Below, one piece after another: positions 51,004 through 58,022 of a stretch of 64,000 nucleotides of DNA. Below the pieces are notes generated by a model. That model was not told where the DNA came from. It saw only the letters and a list, made by a program, of their open reading frames with translations, and did no database searches. Each line of letters starts with the position of its first letter. Position 1 is the first letter of the stretch. The stretch lies in contig NZ_RJUD01000098.1 in assembly GCF_024343675.1 (NCBI RefSeq), positions 1-64,000 on the forward strand, written 5' to 3'. Position numbers and translations under genes: made by a program. The stretch comes from Lacihabitans sp. CS3-21 (GTDB lineage: Bacteria; Bacteroidota; Bacteroidia; Cytophagales; Spirosomataceae).

Positions 51004-52089
51004 TTAATTGTTTTTAGTAAATACTGGACTTCCTGCTTTTAATGTCATTAATCCACTAGTAATTAATGAGTCTCCCACGCTTAATCCGCTCAAAACCTGT
51101 AAATTGCTGGCATCTCTTAGGCCAGTGATTATATTCACTTCTTCTGCTTTGCCATTTCTTTTTACAAATACTTTTTTACCGTCTGCTACAGGAATAACCG
51201 TTTCGGTTGGTATCATAATAGATTGCGATGTACTTAAATTCAACAAAACTTTTATAAACATACCTGGCATTAGATTATTTCCACTATTTTGTGAGATGGC
51301 ACGCACTTTCAAAGTTCTTAGAGCCTCATCTACTTTCGGATCAATGGCAACTATTCTGGCAGAGTATTCATTATTTGATCCATCTGTTTGAAATTGAATT
51401 ACTTTTCCAAGCTTAACTTCAGAAACATATTTTTCAGGAACAGTAAAGTCCAATTTAATTGGATTGAATTGGACAATAGTCGAGATCACTGTAGCTGGAG
51501 TTACGTAAGCTCCTAAAGAGATATTTTTTAAGCCTACCTTTCCAGAGAATGGAGCTCTAATTTCAGTTCTCTCCAATTGTACTTTTAATAGGTCTTTGTC
51601 TGCTTTAAGTGTAAAAACTCTGTTTTGCGAAATTTCGTATTCTTCTCTACTTATCGCATTAATGTCTAATAGTTTCTTCTGACGTGCTTCTATTTGATCA
51701 GCAAGTTTTTCCTCCAATTCTATTTTTCTTAATTGAGCAAGAATGTCATCGTCTTTGATTTTGGCTATTAAATACCCTTTTGGAACTACCGAGCCTTCGG
51801 GAATGCTGAGTTTTACAATTTTACCTGAAATTTCACTCTTTACTTCTACTTCTTCATTGGCAATTGTAGTTCCCGAAGAAAAAACTGTTTTTTGAGAATT
51901 TCCAAGGCCTATTACGATAGTAGTTACCCTCATAGGTTTAGTATCGCCGCCCTTTCCAGCTGCAGCCGCATTTCCTGGTTTTTTGTCTCCAGGTTTATCA
52001 GATTTTTGTTCAGAGCTTCCGTTAAAAAAGAAAATTTTACCTAAAATCAAGGCTAAAATCAAGCCAGCTGCTATTAAAAGAGGACGCAT
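51004..52089 (-). CDS. HlyD-family periplasmic adaptor of the RND system
   Basis: A 361-residue protein with an N-terminal membrane anchor (LLIAAGLILALILGKIFFF) and a Gly/Lys/Pro-rich linker. The lipoyl-like motif is split: VEVKSEISGKIVKLSIPEGS VVP before a coiled-coil hairpin (LAQLRKIELEEKLADQIEAR) and ERTEIRAPFSGKVGL after it. A beta-barrel and membrane-proximal domain follow. It bridges the RND pump and the TolC channel. It heads the operon; a promoter is predicted at 52180-52210. Confidence 0.92.
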   Translation of the reverse strand: MRPLLIAAGLILALILGKIFFFNGSSEQKSDKPGDKKPGNAAAAGKGGDTKPMRVTTIVIGLGNSQKTVFSSGTTIANEEVEVKSEISGKIVKLSIPEGSVVPKGYLIAKIKDDDILAQLRKIELEEKLADQIEARQKKLLDINAISREEYEISQNRVFTLKADKDLLKVQLERTEIRAPFSGKVGLKNISLGAYVTPATVISTIVQFNPIKLDFTVPEKYVSEVKLGKVIQFQTDGSNNEYSARIVAIDPKVDEALRTLKVRAISQNSGNNLMPGMFIKVLLNLSTSQSIMIPTETVIPVADGKKVFVKRNGKAEEVNIITGLRDASNLQVLSGLSVGDSLITSGLMTLKAGSPVFTKNN

Positions 52090-52179
52090 ATGTGTTGTCT
52101 TAAATGGTTTTTTGCTACAATAACTATAAAAATGGCCAAAGTCAAACTATAGAATGGATAAGGCTTACATTTTTATAGA

Positions 52180-52210
52180 CAAAAATAAGTTATTAAGAAA
52201 CTAATAACAA
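52180..52210 (-). promoter_or_regulatory. Promoter of the RND efflux operon
   Basis: On the minus strand TTG (52208-52210), a 20-bp spacer and TATTTTTG (52180-52187). This predicts a leader of about 85 bases before the adaptor ATG. No local repressor gene sits beside the operon. Confidence 0.6.
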
Positions 52211-52274
52211 GCCGTTTTTTTATTTGTCTTTTTTTGTCTTTATTTGATTTTTGTAAGCTGAATATACCTCATTT

Positions 52275-53438
52275 ATGTTTAAAAAATCAGGAAAAGAGAT
52301 AATGGCCGCTGCCTTATTGATGGCAACTTCCGCTATTGGCCCAGGTTTCTTAACCCAAACCACCGTTTTTACTGAAAAACTCCTATACAATTTTGGATTT
52401 GTTATCATTGTGTCCATAATAATTGACGTGGTCGCACAGGTTACCATTTGGCGAACCTTGACTTTCTCAAATCTCAAAGCCCAACAATTAGGAAATATTT
52501 TGCTTCCAGGATTGGGAAACCTTTTGGCTGTTTGTGTGGCATTTGGAGGCTTGGTTTTCAATACGGGCAATTTCGCTGGGGCGGGTATGGGTATTAACGC
52601 CATGTTTGAGATACCCAATGAATGGGGGATCTTAATCACCGCCATAATTGTTTTCTATCTTTTTTTTTCTGAAAATAGCCTTAAAAAATTGGACTATGTG
52701 GTAAAATTCTTAGGTATTTTAATGTTGGTTTTGATTTGCATAATGATTTTTACAGCCCAAGTAGATTTCGCAAAACTAATTGGATTTAGCCTTTTACCCG
52801 AAGTTTTTGATGTTAAATCTACCATTACACTTATAGGCGGCACTGTTGGCGGGTACATCACATTTGCAGGAGCTCAACGACTTATGGATGCAGGATTGGT
52901 AGGAGAGGAATATTCATCTGAAGTTATTAAAAGTGCCTCAATAGGAATTCTTTTTACAGGCGTCTTAAGGTATTTTTTGTTTATTGGCACACTCTCTGTT
53001 ATACTTACTGGCTTGAGCTTAGATGCAGCAAATCCAACGGCATCTGTATTTACTGCAACTTTTGGCAGTGCGGGCAAAGTGCTTTTCGGTCTCATGATTT
53101 GGGCTGCTTCAATTACTTCAGTTATTGGAGCTACTTACACTTCAATTGCATTCCTGAAGGACTTTCACCCCGTTTTTGAACAAAAAAAGAAGTTATTTGC
53201 TTTAATATTTGTTTTGGTTTCTGTTACTGTTATCCTAGTTTTTGGAAAACCCGTGAACTTGCTACTTTTCGCTGGTTATATCAATGGATTCATTTTGCCG
53301 GTTGGCCTAGCAATAGTTTTATTAAGTATTAGAAATAAAAGTATATTCAAAAAGTTTAAATATCCAGTTTTCCTACAGTTTGTAGCTTGGATGATTTTAT
53401 TGATATTGTCTGGCTTTGCAATATATAGCCTGTTTTGA
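52275..53438 (+). CDS. NRAMP-superfamily transporter of the YcsG type
   Basis: A 387-residue protein with about 11 helices in the NRAMP/LeuT-like fold. The helix-1 segment reads SAIGPGFLTQTTVF where metal-transporting NRAMP proteins have a DPGN motif, and helix 6 (IGGTVGGYITFAGAQRLMDA) lacks the MPH metal ligands. It therefore resembles the YcsG branch, whose Bacillus member lies beside the ycsF-kipI-kipA (pxp) genes. Here the pxp operon is 6 kb away, split off by the efflux operon. Import of 5-oxoproline or a related organic acid is a reasonable guess; metal transport is unlikely. Confidence 0.8.
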   Translation: MFKKSGKEIMAAALLMATSAIGPGFLTQTTVFTEKLLYNFGFVIIVSIIIDVVAQVTIWRTLTFSNLKAQQLGNILLPGLGNLLAVCVAFGGLVFNTGNFAGAGMGINAMFEIPNEWGILITAIIVFYLFFSENSLKKLDYVVKFLGILMLVLICIMIFTAQVDFAKLIGFSLLPEVFDVKSTITLIGGTVGGYITFAGAQRLMDAGLVGEEYSSEVIKSASIGILFTGVLRYFLFIGTLSVILTGLSLDAANPTASVFTATFGSAGKVLFGLMIWAASITSVIGATYTSIAFLKDFHPVFEQKKKLFALIFVLVSVTVILVFGKPVNLLLFAGYINGFILPVGLAIVLLSIRNKSIFKKFKYPVFLQFVAWMILLILSGFAIYSLF

Positions 53439-53482
53439 ATTTTATTTTAATCTAATCTATTCCTTTAGAAATATTTTTGTCC

Positions 53483-53490
53483 TAAATTTG
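53483..53490 (+). promoter_or_regulatory. -7 promoter element of the 42-residue membrane protein
   Basis: TAAATTTG, 20 bp before the ATG at 53511, an exact TAnnTTTG match. Confidence 0.5.
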
Positions 53491-53510
53491 TAGAAAAAAA
53501 GAAGAATAAT

Positions 53511-53639
53511 ATGTTTGGATATCAATTTCCCACTTGGTTACCTATTTTGTTTTTTGTTTTGTTGCTTTCTGGTGCATTTGTGATTGGCAAATGGTTGGTT
53601 AAAAACGATAGAGATTACAAAGGAATAGGAAGAAAGTAA
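53511..53639 (+). CDS. Small membrane protein, 42 residues
   Basis: The frame encodes MFGYQFPTWLPILFFVLLLS followed by GAFVIGKWLVKNDRDYKGIG and RK. One clear membrane helix (about residues 9-27) is followed by a basic cytoplasmic tail, fitting the positive-inside rule. A -7 promoter box lies 20 bp upstream, and the gene fills an otherwise empty spacer between the NRAMP-like gene and the rhodanese gene. No family was recognised; the size and shape recall small accessory subunits of membrane complexes. A purely chance reading frame is possible. Confidence 0.6.
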   Translation: MFGYQFPTWLPILFFVLLLSGAFVIGKWLVKNDRDYKGIGRK

Positions 53640-53651
53640 TTTTATATACTT

Positions 53652-53930
53652 TTATTGAAAAATCCCTTCACTCAAATGGTAAATATTTGCGTTGGGGATT
53701 TTTTTATGGATTACTCTAGCCATTATGCTGCTTCTGATGCCATTGGAACACACTATTACTAAATTTTCTTTGGTTGCAATTTCTGCTATTCTGTTCGTAA
53801 TTTCATGGGCAGGAATGTTGATACCACCAATATTTTTCTCCAAAAATTCTTCCCGCTCCCGAATATCTACAACAAGGAAATTTTTCAATTTTTCAATTTC
53901 AAAAAGTTCGATTTCAATAATTTGTTTCAT
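53652..53930 (-). CDS. Rhodanese-like domain protein
   Basis: A 92-residue single-domain rhodanese. LVVDIREREEFLEKNIGGIN carries the conserved Asp and Arg region, and LVIVCSNGIRSSIMA the active-site Cys loop (CSNGIR), a size typical of GlpE/PspE-like sulphurtransferases. It may carry persulphide sulphur or bind another partner. Its ATG overlaps the stop of radC (ATGA), so the two are translated from one message. The 3' end lies 12 bp from the converging small membrane-protein gene. Confidence 0.88.
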   Translation of the reverse strand: MKQIIEIELFEIEKLKNFLVVDIREREEFLEKNIGGINIPAHEITNRIAEIATKENLVIVCSNGIRSSIMARVIHKKIPNANIYHLSEGIFQ

Positions 53931-54625
53931 CACAATAAATTTTCGTCAGCAAAGCTAAAATACCCATTGTCAGTAAAAATAATATGATCCGATAACGTTA
54001 TATCTAGAATTTCCGCTCCGTCTTTTAGCATTTTCGTGAGTTTTTTATCCGCTTCGCTTGGTTTTAGATTTCCACTTGGGTGATTATGGCTAATGATAAT
54101 AGAACATGAAAGTTGCTCTAAGGCCCGTTTAAAAATCATTTTTGGATCTGCAACTGTACCTGTTACACCTCCAGAACTTATCTGAATCACCTTTATTACT
54201 TCAAGGTTTCTATTCAGACAAATCATCCAAAACTGCTCATGATTGAGATCCATCATGAACGGTTTCAAAATATCATAAGCTTCTCTGGAAAATTTAACCT
54301 TTTCTTTTTTTACTTTTTCGGTATCCTTTCTTCTTCTTGCCAGCTCCATGGCTGCTACTATACTTATCGCTTTTGCTTCACCGATTCCTTTAAATTTCAT
54401 GAGTTCAGAGATACCCATTTTTGCAAGTTCATTGAGATTATTTCCGGTAGACTGCAATATTAGTTTGGACAATTCCACAGCAGACATTTCTCGATTCCCA
54501 ATTCCAATCAAAATCGCTATTAATTCTGCATCTGAAAGGCTGTTTTTACCTTTGTTTAATAGTTTCTCTCGTGGCTGATCATCTTCAGCCCAGGCCTTTA
54601 TACCAGATTTTAAGTTGTAGGACAT
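53930..54625 (-). CDS. radC: RadC-family JAB-domain protein
   Basis: A 231-residue protein with an N-terminal helix-hairpin-helix region (KFKGIGEAKAISIVAAMELA) and a C-terminal JAB/MPN domain. The metalloprotease-like motif is MDLNHEQFWMICLNRN followed by SIIISHNHPSGNLKPSEAD, matching E...HxHPSG...D. Despite its name a direct role in DNA repair is unproven in most bacteria; links to recombination and natural transformation are known. It is cotranscribed with the rhodanese gene. A terminator of the upstream rpsT gene separates it from ribosomal protein transcription. Confidence 0.92.
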   Translation of the reverse strand: MSYNLKSGIKAWAEDDQPREKLLNKGKNSLSDAELIAILIGIGNREMSAVELSKLILQSTGNNLNELAKMGISELMKFKGIGEAKAISIVAAMELARRRKDTEKVKKEKVKFSREAYDILKPFMMDLNHEQFWMICLNRNLEVIKVIQISSGGVTGTVADPKMIFKRALEQLSCSIIISHNHPSGNLKPSEADKKLTKMLKDGAEILDITLSDHIIFTDNGYFSFADENLL

Positions 54626-54654
54626 GTTTTGTTATGTTTTTTTAATAAAACTAA

Positions 54655-54687
54655 ACAAAAAAAGGCTGACTTAAAAAAGTCAGCCTT
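54655..54687 (-). terminator. Rho-independent terminator of rpsT
   Basis: An 11-bp perfect stem (AAGGCTGACTT / AAGTCAGCCTT) with a 4-base loop, followed on the minus strand by a T-run (plus-strand A at 54657-54663). It lies 22 bp past the rpsT stop codon, between rpsT and radC. Confidence 0.9.
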
Positions 54688-54708
54688 CAAAATAATATTT
54701 TAGAAAAA

Positions 54709-54966
54709 TTAAGCCGCCAAAGCATTTACATGCTTAGTCAATGAAGACTTAAGGTTAGCTGCCTTATTTTTGTGAATTACATTCTTACGAGCCAATTTAT
54801 CAACCATTGAAGAAACTGCTTTCAACAATGTAGACGCCTCAACAGCATCTTTAGAAGCTCTCAATTTTCTGATAGCTGTTCTAGTAGTTTTATGTTGGTA
54901 ACGGTTTCTTAAACGTTTTGCTTCGTTTGATCTAATTCTCTTTAATGCTGACTTATGATTTGCCAT
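54709..54966 (-). CDS. rpsT: Ribosomal protein S20
   Basis: An 85-residue, strongly basic helical protein: MANHKSALKRIRSNEAKRLR, RNRYQHKTTRTAIRKLRA and LARKNVIHKNKAANLKSSLT are the S20 signatures. It binds 16S rRNA in the small subunit body. Its promoter at 55011-55018 shares an extended sequence with that of rplU. A strong terminator follows the gene. Confidence 0.97.
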   Translation of the reverse strand: MANHKSALKRIRSNEAKRLRNRYQHKTTRTAIRKLRASKDAVEASTLLKAVSSMVDKLARKNVIHKNKAANLKSSLTKHVNALAA

Positions 54967-55010
54967 CTGAAATATTTAATTAATTCTTATTTGTCTATTC
55001 TTTCGGACTG

Positions 55011-55018
55011 CAAAATTA
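55011..55018 (-). promoter_or_regulatory. -7 promoter element of rpsT
   Basis: On the minus strand TAATTTTG followed by CAGTCC, almost the same as the rplU promoter (TAATTTTG, CACTCC). The ATG lies about 45 bp downstream. No -33 box was clear. Confidence 0.7.
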
Positions 55019-55132
55019 AGAAATTATTTCGGAATCTAAAAAAATATCTAGAAAATATTCCCTAAAGATTTAAGTTTTCATTGATTTGTTGATTTTAGAC
55101 ATGCTTTTGAGATATTTTCAACCTGATTTGCC

Positions 55133-55140
55133 TAAATTTG
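55133..55140 (+). promoter_or_regulatory. -7 promoter element of the glycerophosphodiesterase operon
   Basis: TAAATTTG, 30 bp before the ATG at 55170. A TTTG at 55106-55109 is 23 bp upstream, slightly longer than usual. Confidence 0.5.
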
Positions 55141-55169
55141 TTCTCTATAATTAATCATTATCATTAACA

Positions 55170-56042
55170 ATGGCAAAAAAACTAGGCCTTATTTTGTTGA
55201 TATTCGTTGGGTTTTCCTGCAAAATATCACAAACCAATAAAAATTACACACTTGTTCCAGATTCTATTTTTGAATTTTTCCAGTATGAAAAATCAAAAAA
55301 AGCGATGGTTTCGGTACACCGAGGCGGAGGTGAATTGAAAAATTTACCTGAGAATTGCCTCGAATCGTTTGATTATATTTCCAAAAAAATGCCTTGTATA
55401 ATCGAGTGTGACATAGAAATGACCAAAGATTCGGTGATGATATTGATGCATGATAAATCACTTGATCGTACTTCTACTGGAAAGGATTTGGTCTTTAAAA
55501 ATACTTTTGAAACTTTAAGAAAACTCAAATTAAAGGACAATTTTGGAAATGTGACTGATTATAAAATACCAACTTTGGAAAAAGCATTAAAATGGGGGAA
55601 AAACAAAGTTATTTTCACCCTAGATGTAAAAAAAACGACGCCCTTCAAAAAGGTGATAGAAATGGTAAACCAGCAAAATGCACAAAACTATGCGGTGATT
55701 ATAACTTACAATGCCAATGAGGCTATTGAAGTATACAAAATAGATCCCAATTTGTTGATTTCTGTTAGTATTATGCAATTGTCTGATTATGAAAGGCTTA
55801 GTGAGGCTGGAATTCCTGATAAAAACATGGTGGCATTTATAGGCACCAGAGAACCCAAACCAGAGCTCATAGATTTTTTGCATAATAAAGGTATAATGTG
55901 TATCTTGGGAGTATTAGGCAATTTAGACAAAAAAGCTGCTGCCCGTGGTGATGAATATTATAAGACCTTTATTGACCAAGGTGTGGATATTTTTGCCACA
56001 GACCGCCCAGAAGCTGTATATGGAATAATAAACAAACTATAG
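55170..56042 (+). CDS. Glycerophosphodiester phosphodiesterase, lipoprotein
   Basis: A 290-residue lipoprotein (LILLIFVGFSC, Cys17) with the GDPD barrel. Catalytic sites: SVHRGGGELKNLPENCLESF near residue 48 (His), IIECDIEMTKDSVMILMHD near 70-90 (Glu, Asp, His) and SLDRTSTG. KVIFTLDVKK and FATDRPEA complete the family pattern. It hydrolyses glycerophosphodiesters from phospholipids to glycerol-3-phosphate and an alcohol, from the outer side of the membrane. It precedes the M20 gene by 3 bp. Confidence 0.92.
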   Translation: MAKKLGLILLIFVGFSCKISQTNKNYTLVPDSIFEFFQYEKSKKAMVSVHRGGGELKNLPENCLESFDYISKKMPCIIECDIEMTKDSVMILMHDKSLDRTSTGKDLVFKNTFETLRKLKLKDNFGNVTDYKIPTLEKALKWGKNKVIFTLDVKKTTPFKKVIEMVNQQNAQNYAVIITYNANEAIEVYKIDPNLLISVSIMQLSDYERLSEAGIPDKNMVAFIGTREPKPELIDFLHNKGIMCILGVLGNLDKKAAARGDEYYKTFIDQGVDIFATDRPEAVYGIINKL

Positions 56043-56045
56043 AAA

Positions 56046-57392
56046 ATGAAAAAACTCGTAACCCTATCCCTATTAATGGGCTTATCACAAGTTCAAATTG
56101 TGGCTCAAACAAACATCAAACAAGCCATCGAACTCAAATCTAAAGAAATTGAGCAAAAAGTTATCGCTTGGCGTAGAGACTTCCACGAGCATCCTGAGCT
56201 TGGAAATCAGGAATTTAGAACTGCAAAAATCGTTGCAGACCATTTAAGGTCTCTTGGAATTGAAGTTACTGAAAACGTAGCTTTTACTGGAGTTGTAGGT
56301 ATTCTTAAAGGAGGAAAACCCGGCCCAGTTATGCTTTTGAGAGCAGATATGGACGGTTTGCCTGTTACCGAAAGAGTGGATGTACCATTTAAGTCTAACG
56401 TTAAAGTAACTTATAATGAACAATCTACGGGTGTTATGCATGCATGTGGACACGATAGCCATGTGGCCATTTTGATGGGTACAGCTTCAGTGCTGGCAGG
56501 CATGAAAGACCAAATAGCTGGAACTGTAAAATTTGTTTTTCAGCCTGCAGAAGAAGGTGTTACAGATAAAAGCATAGCTTTTGGAGCCGATGGAATGATA
56601 AAAGCTGGTGTTTTGGAGAATCCCAAAGTGGATGTGGCTTTTGGATTACATATCAATTCTCAAACGCCTGCGGGTATGATTGTATACAAGCCAGGACCAA
56701 CTCTTGCAGCTGTGGACGAACTTAATATCAAAATCAAAGGTAAACAAACTCACGGGGCTTATCCTTGGGAGGGTATTGATCCTATCGTAACTGCTTCACA
56801 GATAGTTATGGGCTTGCAGACTATTGTTTCAAGAAGCGTAAAGCTTACTGAGGCACCAGCTGTCGTGACTGTCGGAGCTATTCATGGAGGTATTAGAACT
56901 AATATAATTCCTGAAGAGGTAAAGATGATTGGTACTATTAGGACGTTGGGCAGGGAACAAAGGATATTGGTGCATAAAAGAATAGCAGCAATAGCTAAAA
57001 GTATTGGCGAAGGTGCTGGTTGTGAGGTAGATGTAAATATTGTCAATGGATATCCGGTTACCATTAATGATGAAGAACTAACAAAAATGATGGTTCCTAC
57101 GCTCTTCGAATCGGCTGGAAATAATATGGTTAAAGAAGTTCCTGCTTCTATGGGAGCCGAAGATTTCAGCTATTTTCAAGAAAAAGTACCTGGATTTTTC
57201 TTCTTTTTAGGAGGAATGGATCCCAAAAAGTCTTCTAGCGACGCTGCTCCACATCATACACCAGATTTTTATTTGGATGAATCGGGTTTTACGGTAGGAG
57301 TTAAAACATTTTGTAATTTGGTTTTCAATTATCCTGCTCTTAAAAATCCAGCTCCTGTTTCAACAGCGACTGGTAAGAAAAAAACAAAATAA
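56046..57392 (+). CDS. M20 family amidohydrolase, exported
   Basis: A 448-residue enzyme with signal peptide (MKKLVTLSLLMGLSQVQIVAQ). Zinc and catalytic motifs of the M20D branch are present: WRRDFHEHPELG, LLRADMDGLPV, MHACGHDSHVA, QPAEEG and GAEDFSYF. Relatives cleave N-acyl amino acids, hippurate or indole-acetyl conjugates, usually in the cytoplasm; the signal peptide sends this one to the periplasm. The C-terminal tail is short and basic. It sits in a three-gene run with the GDPD (3 bp upstream) and the Sua5 gene (0 bp downstream). Confidence 0.9.
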   Translation: MKKLVTLSLLMGLSQVQIVAQTNIKQAIELKSKEIEQKVIAWRRDFHEHPELGNQEFRTAKIVADHLRSLGIEVTENVAFTGVVGILKGGKPGPVMLLRADMDGLPVTERVDVPFKSNVKVTYNEQSTGVMHACGHDSHVAILMGTASVLAGMKDQIAGTVKFVFQPAEEGVTDKSIAFGADGMIKAGVLENPKVDVAFGLHINSQTPAGMIVYKPGPTLAAVDELNIKIKGKQTHGAYPWEGIDPIVTASQIVMGLQTIVSRSVKLTEAPAVVTVGAIHGGIRTNIIPEEVKMIGTIRTLGREQRILVHKRIAAIAKSIGEGAGCEVDVNIVNGYPVTINDEELTKMMVPTLFESAGNNMVKEVPASMGAEDFSYFQEKVPGFFFFLGGMDPKKSSSDAAPHHTPDFYLDESGFTVGVKTFCNLVFNYPALKNPAPVSTATGKKKTK

Positions 57393-58022
57393 ATGGCCGC
57401 TGAATTAGTAGAGGTATTTCCAGATAATCCTGATTATAGGGTTATTGACAAAATTGTAAGCTGTTTAAAAAACGGTGGGGTAATCATTTATCCCACCGAT
57501 ACGGTTTATTCTATGGGCTGTGATTCTAGTAATGTAAAAGCTGTAGAAAGGCTTTGTAAACTCAAAAATATAAAGCCAAGTCAGAATAAATTCTCTATCG
57601 TTTGTAGTGATTTGAGAGATATTTCTACGTATGCCAAAGTTTCGAATGAAGCATTTAGGCTGATGAAAAGATTACTTCCAGGGCCTTTTACATTCATTAT
57701 GCCTTCTACAGGCGATTTGCCCAAAATACTACAAACCAATAGAAAAACTATTGGAATCAGGGTGCCAGACCATAAGGTTCCCAATCTGATTATTCAAAAA
57801 TTAGGTCATCCCATTATCACAACTTCGGTTAAGGACGACATTGATGACATTGTGGAATATCCGAATGAAATAGAATTACTATTTGACCAAAATCAGCACA
57901 AAGTAGATATGATTGTAGATGCTGGTTGGTGTGGGGTTATTCCATCTACAGTGGTTGATGCCACTGAAAGTTCTAATATTCATGTGCTAAGGGAAGGTTT
58001 AGGAGAAGTCGGAGATATTTAA
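57393..58022 (+). CDS. L-threonylcarbamoyladenylate synthase (Sua5/YciO/YrdC family)
   Basis: A 209-residue protein with the YrdC signature: LKNGGVIIYPTDTVYSMGCD near residues 26-45, CKLKNIKPSQNKFSIVCSD and LPGPFTFIMPST, plus GIRVPDHK. YrdC-type enzymes make threonylcarbamoyl-AMP for the t6A modification of tRNA; YciO-like paralogues may do something else, and the KNIKPSQNKF form is slightly closer to YciO. It begins right at the base after the M20 stop and converges with tex, sharing four bases at the 3' ends. Confidence 0.85.
   Translation: MAAELVEVFPDNPDYRVIDKIVSCLKNGGVIIYPTDTVYSMGCDSSNVKAVERLCKLKNIKPSQNKFSIVCSDLRDISTYAKVSNEAFRLMKRLLPGPFTFIMPSTGDLPKILQTNRKTIGIRVPDHKVPNLIIQKLGHPIITTSVKDDIDDIVEYPNEIELLFDQNQHKVDMIVDAGWCGVIPSTVVDATESSNIHVLREGLGEVGDI

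Noticed and set aside
52275-53438. Metal-ion NRAMP (MntH) call
   Set aside because: The DPGN and MPH metal-binding motifs of MntH are absent; only the overall fold resembles NRAMP.
53658-53703. Inverted repeat AAAAATCCC / GGGATTTTT around the end of the rhodanese gene
   Set aside because: Arms are only 9 bp and the loop is 28 bases, so it does not make a credible terminator; the arms partly encode the rhodanese C-terminus.
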